NCBI GenBank assembly: GCA_003049485.1 | Contig: PYST01000033.1 | Coordinates: 124,001 to 188,000 of the forward strand | Length of the DNA: 64,000 bases | Reading direction: 5' to 3' | From: Ophioceras dolichostomum | Lineage: Eukaryota > Ascomycota > Sordariomycetes > Magnaporthales > Ophioceraceae | Shown: piece by piece, positions 56,214-64,000 of the stretch | Position numbering within the stretch: position 1 is the stretch's first letter | Layout: each line of letters starts with the position of its first letter | Translations under genes and position numbers: made by a program | The notes under the pieces: model-generated | What the model was told of the DNA's origin: nothing | Databases searched by the model: none | The model's input: the letters and a program-made list of their open reading frames with translations, nothing else

Positions 56214-57361
56214 CTGTTTTAAGGCCTGTGAGATACCGCTGTAAAAGGCCAGTAAATCTTTTCAAACATTTAAAACCAGATTATATCGAGTAGCATAAGA
56301 CGGTCGTGGTGAGCATGGTGAGACTGTTTTGGGTGACGTCCGTGGAGACCGTGCGGGTGGTGGTTGCGGCATAGTAACCCCTGACGCCTGTTACCTCGGG
56401 AAGGATCCCGAGCCTCATCGCGAGTAAAATGAGGTTTTGGCTTTGGCCTTCAGTCGGTAGATTGATATGGGGGAAACGATTGGTCGAATAGCGGTACAGT
56501 GCTTAAGAAAACAAACCGCTCGAGCTAGGCGCAAATCCGGGCGCTGGTCTCCCTGAGTCTAGATCGTTCGTTCTTCGTGCTTAGCTCCCTATCGCGAGCA
56601 GATGCGGCTAAGAAAGATCCATTCGGGCAAAAAATATCACGACTAGGGCCAAAATCCAAAGCCGAGGATAATGTCTTTGTTGATCCTGGTTATGAAGTAC
56701 CTTAATTCTAGTACCTACTGTACGTAATTACAGTAGCGCCAAATCTCCTCGGATACTGCGATCAGTGCTCGGATTCTAGACTGAGCTATTATACAAGCTA
56801 TTTTTGCCAGGAAGTAGGGCATGCTGCTGTGTGACATCGTTATAGTGATACTGATGCTCACCCCCAAGTATGCTACACCCTGTTGCAAGGCCATTTGCGG
56901 TTGGGGTCGGCGAATTTTATCCATAGGTGCCACACTGAAGTTGAAAAGCTCCTTTCAGCCATCCCTCGCATTTCGCAAAAAGTGCACAGGACAGTGGCTA
57001 CCATGGCGTTAATCCAGGCCTTTGCCAGTGTCTGCTAGAACAGGAAACCGTTCAAGCCCCGACCGTTTCTATCGGCCCACCCAGCCTGGCTATTCTGGAT
57101 ACGCCTATCTTCGTGGAGATGAGGACGGTAGTATTTGCAGAATCGCGTACTATTCTGCAGCTTACTGAAGCCACTCTACCCTTGAAATTCGGCAACTACC
57201 CCATCACACCAAAGTCTCCAAAAAGTAGCAACGGAGCCGTGGGTACTATGTACCTAGGTAACAGAGTAGCCTTGAGCCTTTCTCTGCGTCGATGAGCGGG
57301 GTTCCCCTCGAACCCAGGCTGTACCTGTTCTGACTACTACTATGTGATCTGAGGTGGGCGA
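56214..57361. other. Intergenic region, with one coding-like relic
   Basis: This is the shared 3' side of the SET gene and the kinase-like gene, AT-richer than the core region. It holds the 67-codon relic at 56835-57038 listed separately. No complete gene was found. Confidence 0.5.
56835..57038 (+). pseudogene. Possible coding relic or terminal exon, 67 codons, no start
   Basis: Between TGA (56832-56834) and TAG (57036-57038) one frame reads like a real protein: HRYSDTDAHPQVCYTLLQGH, then CHTEVEKLLSAIPRISQKVH and RTVATMALIQAFASVC. The heptad-like hydrophobic pattern of its second half suggests an amphipathic helix pair. There is no ATG at its head. A possible acceptor (ATCCATAG near 56923) could make only the second half an exon. 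I cannot name a family, and chance is not excluded. Confidence 0.25.
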
Positions 57362-58285
57362 TCAAAAACAGTAGTTCCAGAGCGCCCTCTCTGTTTCAAG
57401 CTCCCGTTCGAAGGGCCCAAGTCCCTGGAAAACGCGGCCAACCGCACCCAGAAACCTCTTGTGGAGCTTCGTGATGTAGTGAGCCTTGGTATATTCCCAA
57501 TATTCCGAGTACCAACCACTGTTCTCCCAGTCGACCATCCCCACCAGGGTGCCATCCTCCTCCACCAGGATGTTCCTCATGTACAAATCGCCGTGCGTAA
57601 AGACAATGCGGTGTCTATCATGGTGGACGACGTCGGGCAGGGCTGCGCAGCGTAGCGCGTTGTTGAATTCGGTTTCGCTGGGGAACGGGCCGACGAAGTC
57701 GCCGTGATCTTGGTCGTCAGAGCCCAGAGCCGCATTGATCCGGTGGTCATGACAGGCTTTGCCGATCGAGTTGCTTATGGAGGCTGCGGTGCCTGCGGAA
57801 CACTCCTCACTTCTCGGGATAGCGCGAGGCTCGGCCAAGAAGGCCCCGAGTCCCTCAATAAGTCTGTCCAGCTCCGGATCGCTGAGTGTGTTGATGCACA
57901 TCCCCAGCGAGACGCCGGGGACTCTCGATGTTAGCAGGTAGGACTTGTGCAGCCCAGAAACCAAGTCCAGAGGCCTCGCAACGTGGAATGAGGTGTAACG
58001 CCTAGTCAGGTCGAGGGCGCCGTATTCGTACACCAGCCCATCGCGCCACGTCAAAGAGTTCTTCTTTAGATAGAGTCCAAATAGGAGTCTCTGAACTTTG
58101 AGGCTGCTGGAAGAGCCGTAGAGGTACCGACCCAAGGTGGCGAGCGAGCGGTACGCTCGGATTCTGACAGCGGCGGGCATCCACAGCCAGCAATGCCATG
58201 TAGCTGCTCCCAAGGGCCCGAGGAGAGGCGAGACTACTCGAGATAGAAACGGCATCCGGTGTTTGCGAGCTGGCTTGTGCCGCAT
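57362..58285 (-). CDS. APH-fold phosphotransferase / kinase-like protein
   Basis: The frame ends TGA at 57364-57362. I start it at the first in-frame ATG (58285-58283), giving 307 aa; ATG at 58255 (MPFLSRVV) is equally possible. The frame is open to a TGA near 58488 without another ATG, so a first exon may be missing. The aminoglycoside-phosphotransferase-like fold is shown by the catalytic loop HGDLYMRNILV (residues 231-241: Asp233, Asn238) and the DFG-equivalent VDWENSG (from 251), followed by YWEYTKAH. The N-lobe has LYGSSSSLKVQRLLFGLYLK and LLTSRVPGVSLG. Fungal genomes carry many such genes near accessory regions. Substrates are unknown, and the fold does not imply drug resistance here. 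Confidence 0.68.
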   Translation of the reverse strand: MRHKPARKHRMPFLSRVVSPLLGPLGAATWHCWLWMPAAVRIRAYRSLATLGRYLYGSSSSLKVQRLLFGLYLKKNSLTWRDGLVYEYGALDLTRRYTSFHVARPLDLVSGLHKSYLLTSRVPGVSLGMCINTLSDPELDRLIEGLGAFLAEPRAIPRSEECSAGTAASISNSIGKACHDHRINAALGSDDQDHGDFVGPFPSETEFNNALRCAALPDVVHHDRHRIVFTHGDLYMRNILVEEDGTLVGMVDWENSGWYSEYWEYTKAHYITKLHKRFLGAVGRVFQGLGPFERELETERALWNYCF

Positions 58286-58563
58286 GTACAGCGCGACGTG
58301 TGTCCATCTGATAGGCTGTGCAAAGTGGGACAGGATGTCCAAGGCAGTTTTGTTGGGGGTATCGATGGAGGATTCTGAGTGATCGATGAGGGAAGCCTCG
58401 CCAGGGCCGAGCAAGAGCCAAGTTGACGATGTCCGGTACCGTGGGCTCTCCCACTGTGACGACCTTGACTCGGTGCTACCGTCGACCGAGCGATGTCAGC
58501 CACCCCTGATGAGAATGATTTGCCTTTGCGACCTCACTCACCCGAGAACTCGTGGGATTGACG

Positions 58564-58956
58564 ATGAGCTGCAACTGGCCCTCAGAGAATGCAGTCGACG
58601 CACATCTTCGGGCGAGCCAGAGGTTCTGCGAAGAGTTCAATTTGCCAGAAGCCACTAGTACTAAGTACCTAGTCACGGAAAGTCTGTGGCTTCGGACTGG
58701 GGAGAAGTTCACCTGCCGCATCTGGGTCAAGGACATTCCTGTGGCGCTCAACGTTGCCTCAGTCACCGAGCTCCCAACCGACATCGGTAAGTAGCCCCTG
58801 CTAGCTCCTAACTGCATTCTCGATACAAGGCATGAGTGCTAATCAAGGCAACGAAACATCCCAGATTCCTTGGAGGAGGCGCTTGTGGAAAATGGAGCAG
58901 ACTATGTCACGCGTGCCGAATCCGGGGGGTGTACCACCATTGTAAACGCGTACTAG
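58564..58956 (+). CDS. Small spliced gene of unknown function (104 aa)
   Basis: Exons 58564-58786 and 58865-58956 join in phase 1 over a 78-bp intron (donor ATCG/GTAAGT, branch CTAAT at about 58839, acceptor ATCCCAG), giving 104 aa. Unspliced, the frame stops three codons into the intron. Spliced, it continues with DSLEEALVENGADYVTRAES and ends CTTIVNAY. ATG 58564 (MSCNWPSENAVDAHLRASQ) has A at -3. The protein is acidic, soluble and without a signal peptide or known motif. It lies divergent from the kinase-like gene, 278 bp away. It could also be the end of a longer, decayed gene. Confidence 0.4.
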
Positions 58957-59641
58957 GACCCCAGAGAGCCTCCACATGTGTTGATACATTCTATCTGATT
59001 TGGAATTGTTCCGGCCTACGGCCACCTGTGCAAGACTACTCAATTCCCGATAACTTTTGCATAAGCTTTTGCACTTGCAATCTGTAGTGTTCGTATTCTG
59101 GTACCGCCCGTGAAGAAAGTACAATACGCGTGTAGATCTATTATACGGTTCCTACCATCCACATGTCCTCTTCGGCCCCGTCGAGCAACTTACCAATCAA
59201 GGGAAAAACCTGTTCACAGGGTATGGACTCGTCCTGAGCCTATATATAATATTAAACTTCGGCTGCGGTAAGGGCCACAGACTTTCCGTGACTAGGTACT
59301 CAGTACTAGTGGCTTCTGTAAAGAATGCTCGTCACAGAAGCCCTTCTGTTGTGTCGGCAAAGGCCAAGGCCGATGTACCAATATCTTACAGACTCACCAT
59401 TGAGCCGGCTTGGGACCCTCGAGCGGGTGACATAGAATAATGCCCCTCGAGCGGGTGACATAGAATAATGCCCCTCGAGCGGGTGACATAGAATAATGCC
59501 CCTCGAGCGGGTGACAGAATAAAGCGTGCCTCTAAGCTCTGAGCTAAGATTCTAAGCCTCTCACATCAATCCCTGTACTCCGATCCCCGTCAGGGAAGAC
59601 GCCTTGGAAAAGACTGATATAGAAAGAGTAGACCGGCCAAC
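58957..59641. other. Intergenic region with a 28-bp minisatellite
   Basis: This is AT-rich, with TATATATAATATT near 59240-59252 and the minisatellite at 59416-59516. No protein-like frame was found. Confidence 0.5.
59416..59516. repeat. Minisatellite, 28-bp unit, 3.6 copies
   Basis: Units start at 59416, 59444, 59472 and 59500, each beginning CCCTCGAGCGGGTGACATAG. The first three units are identical and the fourth is cut off and changed after GTGACA. The copies are contiguous, with no spacers, so this is not a CRISPR array. Confidence 0.92.
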
Positions 59642-60983
59642 TTATCGCCTTGCGAGTTTACCCAATCCCAGGATCACCAGTCCGAAAGCGAATCCGGCCA
59701 TCGGAAAGTAATCGGGCGCAATCTTCACCCCAGCGAACCCCCAGCACGAGCAGTCCCTCAATAGCAGGCTCTCCATACTCGCCATACCACCCTGCCTGCA
59801 CCGCCGTAGCGTCGCGACCCGCCACCATTCCGTCAGCGCCACCACTTCATCCAGCAGAAGCCTGATGGTGTGCTCAGATCCCTCGCGATCAATCGCGTAG
59901 CAAAGCGCAGATTCAAGGTGACATCTATCGCAAGCCTGCACAAGTGGCCGCCTCCTCCCGTCCTCCCCGACTTTCGCAAGCTCGACAAGCATCTCTACGA
60001 CGCGCATCCGCCCGCTCCAGGCGGCGAACGAAGGCGGGAAGCCCGGATTTATGCCCACGTCGTGCTCAAGCAGCCACTGGACGACGTCCTCGTGCCCTCG
60101 CATGGCGGCGGAGGTCACTGGCCTAACTTTTTCGATTCCCACGCCGAGTCCACCAGGCCAGTTGATCCAATTTTTCGAATTGAAAAATCTTTATCAGCCT
60201 CTTCGCGACCGAGCACGTCGATCTGGCGGCCAGGGGACGGGTTTGACGAGCATCTCCCCGAATCCTCCCGATACAGGTGCTTCATGAGAGCCAGGTTGCC
60301 GGCTGCGCAGGCGGCCACGAAGAGATTCTGTCGGAAGTCCGGCCCCAAGGTGTGGATACTCTTCGAGTCTTTGCTCTCGATGGCCGCACAGAGCCGCTGC
60401 ACCAAGGGGACGGACTCCGTCTGCCACAGAACGCCGTACATCACGCAGTACCAACAGGCGTTGTAGCGGTAATTAGTGCCGTGGTTGTGCTGCCCGAACT
60501 TGAGCTTGTCGAAGCCTTCGAGTGCGCCTTGCGCAGGCGTCGTCGGGATGATCAGGGGCGAATGCATGAGGAAGTCTATTACTGCAGCCTGACTGAACGA
60601 CGCCGCCGCCCAGAAAGCGGAGTGGCGCCTGAAGGGGTGTCCCGCCATGCAAGTAGAAGAGCAAGCGATTCCACGCTACCAGCGGCCGCAGCCACCTCGA
60701 ACGACCAGTTGAAAATCGGGTCCTGTACACCACGGTCATCGCCATCCCGATCGTTGAATCCTCGGTCGAGGAGTTCCTTGACGAGGCCGACCTCGTTGAG
60801 CCCGGCGGCGGCGCTGAGCATGCCACGGCTGACGGTGAAGGGATTTTCTATGGGTTGCTGGCCGCGCTGGGGTAGCTGCCCGTGGTAAATTCGTAAGTCA
60901 GATAACCTTTTCCGATGAAGGGCGGACTGCATAACTTGTCGATCATATCTGCTAGCTCTCGGTTAGCTTCTGCTGCTGCTTCT
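59642..60983 (-). pseudogene. Ankyrin-repeat protein, C-terminal part, broken by frameshifts
   Basis: Read on the minus strand from the TAG repeat, the protein-like frame changes three times: AEANRELADMIDKLCSPPF (60970 on) to IENPFTVSRGMLSAAAGLNE near 60850; SVESLALLLAW to GHPFRRHSAFWAAASFSQAA near 60645; and GREEADKDF to NWINWPGGLGVGIEKVRPVT near 60195. It ends TAA at 59644-59642. Each change needs one missing base, and none can be an intron. Ankyrin-type helix pairs are recognisable (LSAAAGLNEVGLVKELLDRG, SAAMRGHEDVVQWLLEHDV). The upstream end of this fungal F-box-like/ankyrin family is missing here but found at 63138-63308, beyond a LINE. The third shift lies in T5/A5 runs, so sequencing error is possible for that one. 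As read, the gene is dead. Confidence 0.7.
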
Positions 60984-61007
60984 TAGTAGTAGTAGTAGTA
61001 GTAGTAG
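60984..61007 (-). repeat. TAG x8 repeat, probable 3' tail of the LINE
   Basis: Eight perfect TAG units (CTA/TAC on the minus strand) lie exactly between ankyrin-gene sequence and LINE 3' sequence. Many LINEs end in a short tandem repeat instead of poly(A), so this marks the insertion edge. Confidence 0.65.
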
Positions 61008-61434
61008 GATTTAACGCCGGGCTCGGCCCGGCTTCGACAGCCGGCCGTTAGCAGCCTCCCGGGGGGTATCTCGGCGCGCGTTGTATCTCGCTAATATATA
61101 TAAATGGACAGAGGGGAGACAGAGGCGAATCGTGCCTGGCTGGGTACGGGCCCAAGTCCTGCAGGGGGTAATGGGGGTTCGTTGACGCGACCCCACGCCT
61201 TCAGGCGCACGGAGGGTTCGTCTGGCGGCTTAGGCCGCGTTGAAGGTTGAAGTACCGGTGTTACTCCTCATCAGAAATATCGGAATCGTTTCCAAGAGGG
61301 GTCCCTAGGCTTAAGGTCCGCTCGAGCCGTGCAGGGCGCGGGCGGGCCGCCCTCGGGTGGGCGGCGAAGTATTTAGTGATCTCGGTGAAAGCCTGGAAGA
61401 TGTCGGGGTGCCCGAGGCTCTCTTGGTAAAATCT

Positions 61435-61757
61435 ACGGCGGCGGGCTCGGTCCGATGGCGTAACCGGCTGGTCGTCCTGAGGCCACGGCCATACTCTCCA
61501 CACAGCCCGCGAGTAGCGGCAGTGCACCAGATGCTCGGGGGAGGTCCCTTTCCAACACCAGGCGCACATGGTCGCTGTGCCTTGGTGGTTGAAGCNACGG
61601 CGGCGGGCTCGGTCCGGTGGCGTAACCGGCTGGTCGTCCTGAGGCCACGGCCATTCTCTCCACACAGCCCGCGAGTAGCGGCAGTGCACCAGATGCTCGG
61701 GGGAGGTCCCTTTCCAACACCAGGCGCACATGGTCGCTGCGCCTTGGTGGTTGAAGC
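61435..61757. repeat. 161-bp direct repeat across a single N (likely unmerged contig ends)
   Basis: 61435-61595 and 61597-61757 are the same 161 bases with three substitutions, separated only by N at 61596. The duplicated part encodes the zinc-knuckle end of the LINE, so the protein repeats itself in the assembly. Confidence 0.9.
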
Positions 61758-61919
61758 GTTCGTGATAGGCTTCGAAGTTGCCGTGACCAGTTCGCATAGC
61801 TAGGAAATGGCCCAAGAGGGGCCTTGGCAGGCTCAGCTCCTTGGGCTCCTTTCTCGGCGTGTGCCAGAGACCCCAGCTCTTGTAGGCGGCGGACCGGTCC
61901 CGCTCCTGCGTGCGCCACC

Positions 61920-62297
61920 AGTCCTCCTCCACGCCCGTGAGAATGGCCCTCAGCACCGTGCCAGCCCCGCTGTACGTGGTCTGCTGTGCCCGCGGGTCTG
62001 GGTCGGGGGGTCCGGCGGCGCCGGCTTTGGCCAGCTCGTCCGCCCGGTCGTTGCCCGAGATGCCCTGGTGGCCAGGGCACCAGCGGAGCCGGGCCTCAGT
62101 GCCTCGTTNTAGTCCTCCTCCACGCCGTGAGAATGGCCCTCAGCACCGTGCCAGCCCCGCTGTACGTGGTCTGCTGTGCCCGCGGGTCTGGGTCGGGGGT
62201 CCGGCGGCGCCGGCTTTGGCCAGCTCGTCCGCCCGGTCGTTGCCCGAGATGCCCTGGTGGCCAGGGCACCAGCGGAGCCGGGCCTCAATGCCTCGTT
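61920..62297. repeat. About 188-bp direct repeat across a single N (likely unmerged contig ends)
   Basis: 61920-62108 and 62111-62297 match except for two one-base indels (CACGCCCG/CACGCCG and G6/G5) and one substitution, separated by N at 62109. The repeat covers the end of the LINE RNase H domain. Confidence 0.9.
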
Positions 62298-63137
62298 CGC
62301 GGAGGCGGTCTACGAGGTCGTGAAACTCTAGGAAAGCCCACTGGGTCGAGTGCGGCGCTCCCCTCTGAGACCCCAGATGACCGAAGTGCTGTCTACGCAA
62401 ATCCAGGTCCCGGCGCCGAGCTCGGCCTGGACCGCCGCCTGCAAGCCCCGCAGGGCGCCGATCGCCTCGGCGTCAAAGACGTGGCTCGACGGCGTGATCG
62501 AGGCGGAGCCTGCGGCAACCTCTTGGCCTGCTTTATAAATCGCCCAGCCGTACCCTATACAAGTACGGCCGTCTTTGTGAGTTTCGGAACCATCCGTGTA
62601 TATTACGGTGTCGTCGGGTGGTACCGTGCTCAGCCATTCCAGAAAGCGGCGGGCCGCCTCCTTTTTCGGGACCCCACCTGTAGGATCGGTGTTAGAGTCG
62701 TGGGCAAAACGAGGCGGTCGCAGCTCTAGCCTCCGGATCTCTAGGAGGAGCTGTGCGGCCGTTTGCAGGGTTGTATCCGCCCGCCCTCGTACAGGGGAGG
62801 GTTCCGCCAGGCGGCTGACGAGGGGGTGCCCTTCGTCCGCCAGCCGTAGCCGTGCTGCTGCTTCTTGCTGGGGCCTCAATCTCATCAGCTGCCCCGAGTC
62901 CTCCCGGCTCAGATGCCCCAGACGCAGACGCCGATGAGAGATGATCCGTTGGGCCACATCCTTGAGGAAAAGCAGGGCCCACGAGGGTTTCCCGTGGGAG
63001 GATTGAGCAGCTTTGACGCTATGGGCAGGTGCCGCAGCCAGAGAACCCTGGCGGGCTTGGCGCGCGGGTTGAAGGTAGACAGGGGACGGTTGGGTTCGCG
63101 ATACGTGCCTGATAAAATTGTATCCTCGCTTGCTGCG

Positions 63138-63308
63138 CATGATGCCGGTCCTGAAGATGGCGAGCTGGGCCAATTCGTTGAATTGGCGACTGACAAGCCT
63201 GAGGCGCAGAGCGCGTTTGAGCCCTCGCATGAGAACGGCGAACTCCAGAATCTCGAGGGCGATCTCCTCAGGGAGGCCGGGGGTGCCGGTTATGCGGATG
63301 GACGCCAT
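63138..63308 (-). pseudogene. F-box-like N-terminal part of the split ankyrin gene
   Basis: ATG at 63308-63306 opens MASIRITGTPGLPEEIALEI, LEFAVLMRGLKRALRLRLVS and RQFNELAQLAIFRTGIM, the F-box-like head typical of fungal F-box-like/ankyrin proteins. After about residue 57-68 the frame runs without a stop into LINE-derived sequence, making a chimeric frame that ends at 62328. The missing remainder of the family fits the ankyrin part at 59642-60983, in the same orientation. The promoter seems to remain: TATATAT lies at about 63483-63489, some 175 bases upstream. Confidence 0.65.
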
Positions 63309-64000
63309 GATGAAAAGGCGGCGGGCACACGCCCTGCCGAGTTGGGCTGTTCCAGGCGCTCTGGATGCTGCTGCTGCTGCTGCGGTGATAGATGTTTGGT
63401 GCAGAGAAGGGATGTGTGTGGATGGATGTTTAAATGTTAAAATTGCAAAAGCTTGGAGCGTTTTAGGCGAGGCATTCACTGCATATATATTCGACGCTTT
63501 TGCAAAGTGGTTCTGTTTGTTATTGTTTTTATTTCATTGTTTTGGATTTTTTGAAACAAAGCAGGAACTCGGCTATTTACTCATGCCTTTGATCACCTTC
63601 AACTCTGTCACCTCAACAAACAATGGACGATACTGATAATGAGCAAGCAATACAGGCGACCAGAGTGCATAACATGAATACTACAGACGCGGCTTGAACG
63701 CGGCGGGCGTTGTCCCTCGCCACCGTGAAGGCCGCCATCACTCGGGACGCCCGCCGCTCCACTCACGCCCGAGTTCGGCCCTCGCAGCTTCCATGAGCAC
63801 ACCGATGAACCGCGACAGACACGAGTTTACTCGGGGACATTCTTGCCCAGGTAAAGACCGAGGGAGATGCCAGTTTGTGGCCAAGTGAGCTAAGTGAATC
63901 TCTCATCTGTCAACTCAATAGCACCGACGAAAGTCACAACCGGAAGTTTTCACATTTCCGCGTCTTCCACCGTCGAACCAATACGAGCGAAGCAAAACAG
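63309..64000. other. Right-end region, no supported gene
   Basis: This holds the upstream flank of the F-box-like start, with a TATA-like run at about 63483-63489. On the plus strand a short frame opens at ATG 63622 and stops after 24 codons. A CAG/GTAAAG donor-like site at 63848-63856 could belong to a gene running off the right edge, but no convincing exon leads into it. Confidence 0.35.

Larger units (their letters stand above)
61008..63105 (-). mobile_element. 5'-truncated Tad-type LINE retrotransposon (RNase H and zinc-knuckle end)
   Basis: On the minus strand the pieces read, in order: a Tad-type region after reverse transcriptase (SSHGKPSWALLFLKDVAQRI and following); RNase H with its four acidic sites (VIYTDGSETH, DAEAIGALRG, CVDSTSVIW and CPGHQGISGNDRADELAKAG); a link (EEDWWRTQERDRSAAYKSW); and the C-terminal GHGNFEAYHERFNH with zinc knuckle CAWCWKGTSPEHLVHC, stopping near 61261. 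About 250 bp of 3' untranslated DNA and the TAG tail follow. Reverse transcriptase, endonuclease and ORF1 are absent. A frameshift in GGGG near 62350 and the two N joins break the frame. The element is GC-rich with no obvious C-to-T decay, so it shows no sign of repeat-induced point mutation. The 5' edge is approximate. Confidence 0.8.

Noticed and set aside
59416..59516. CRISPR-like repeats
   Set aside because: The 28-bp units are contiguous without spacers and the genome is fungal.
63622..63888. Plus-strand frames near the right edge as a new gene
   Set aside because: The ATG frame stops after 24 codons and the longer frame has no ATG until late; one donor-like site is not enough.

Overview
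The window is nuclear DNA of a filamentous ascomycete (Pezizomycotina), most likely a member of the Sordariomycetes. The evidence is short introns (about 70-370 bp) with GTRNGT-like donors and CTAAC/CTGAC branch sites, GC-rich third codon positions, CT-rich leaders before start codons, a WSC-domain surface protein, a Gpr1/Fun34/YaaH transporter, and a Tad-type LINE relic next to an F-box-like/ankyrin gene of the kind that multiplies in fungal accessory regions. I see no tRNA, rRNA, CRISPR array or bacterial-style operon. Exon joins given here are mine, from splice signals and frame continuity, and are unconfirmed by transcripts.

Layout. Bases 1-24,300 are gene-poor: the 3' end of a Gln/Pro-rich protein gene (1-1116 +), a single-pass membrane protein (2386-3801 -), a disordered Pro/Ser-rich protein (7479-9374 -), an endonuclease/exonuclease/phosphatase-fold hydrolase (15814-16839 -) and an acidic protein ending in a KKRVRFALP tail (20725-21666 +), separated by 1-6.5 kb of non-coding DNA. 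A very large two-exon gene (24637-31520 +, about 2,226 aa) encodes a mostly disordered protein with a DH (RhoGEF)-like helical segment and PH-like regions; a 6-base N gap and a 31-base G run follow it.

Bases 33,000-56,300 are the conserved housekeeping core: a SAP/Tho1-type RNA-binding protein, a small beta-carbonic anhydrase, a conserved fungal protein with an internal tandem duplication, a Gpr1/Fun34/YaaH acetate-type transporter, a soluble-type FAD fumarate reductase, a WSC-domain membrane protein that I reassemble from two reading frames across a 78-bp intron, 40S ribosomal protein uS5 (Rps2), and, divergent from it, a SET-domain Rkm4/SETD6-type lysine methyltransferase rebuilt from four exons. 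Acetate transport, fumarate reduction and bicarbonate supply all touch central carbon metabolism, but nothing in the layout shows co-regulation.

Bases 56,300-64,000 are accessory: a possible coding relic, an APH-fold kinase-like gene, a small spliced gene of unknown function, a 28-bp minisatellite, and an F-box-like/ankyrin gene that appears to have been cut in two by a 5'-truncated LINE (RNase H and zinc-knuckle end, with a TAG-repeat tail). The LINE stretch carries two single-N joins where 161-bp and about 188-bp segments are repeated on both sides, which look like unmerged contig ends rather than biology. No convincing new multi-gene system is present. The most unusual items are the N-terminally anchored WSC protein, the DDGIRVRP repeats of the giant protein, and the LINE-split ankyrin gene.
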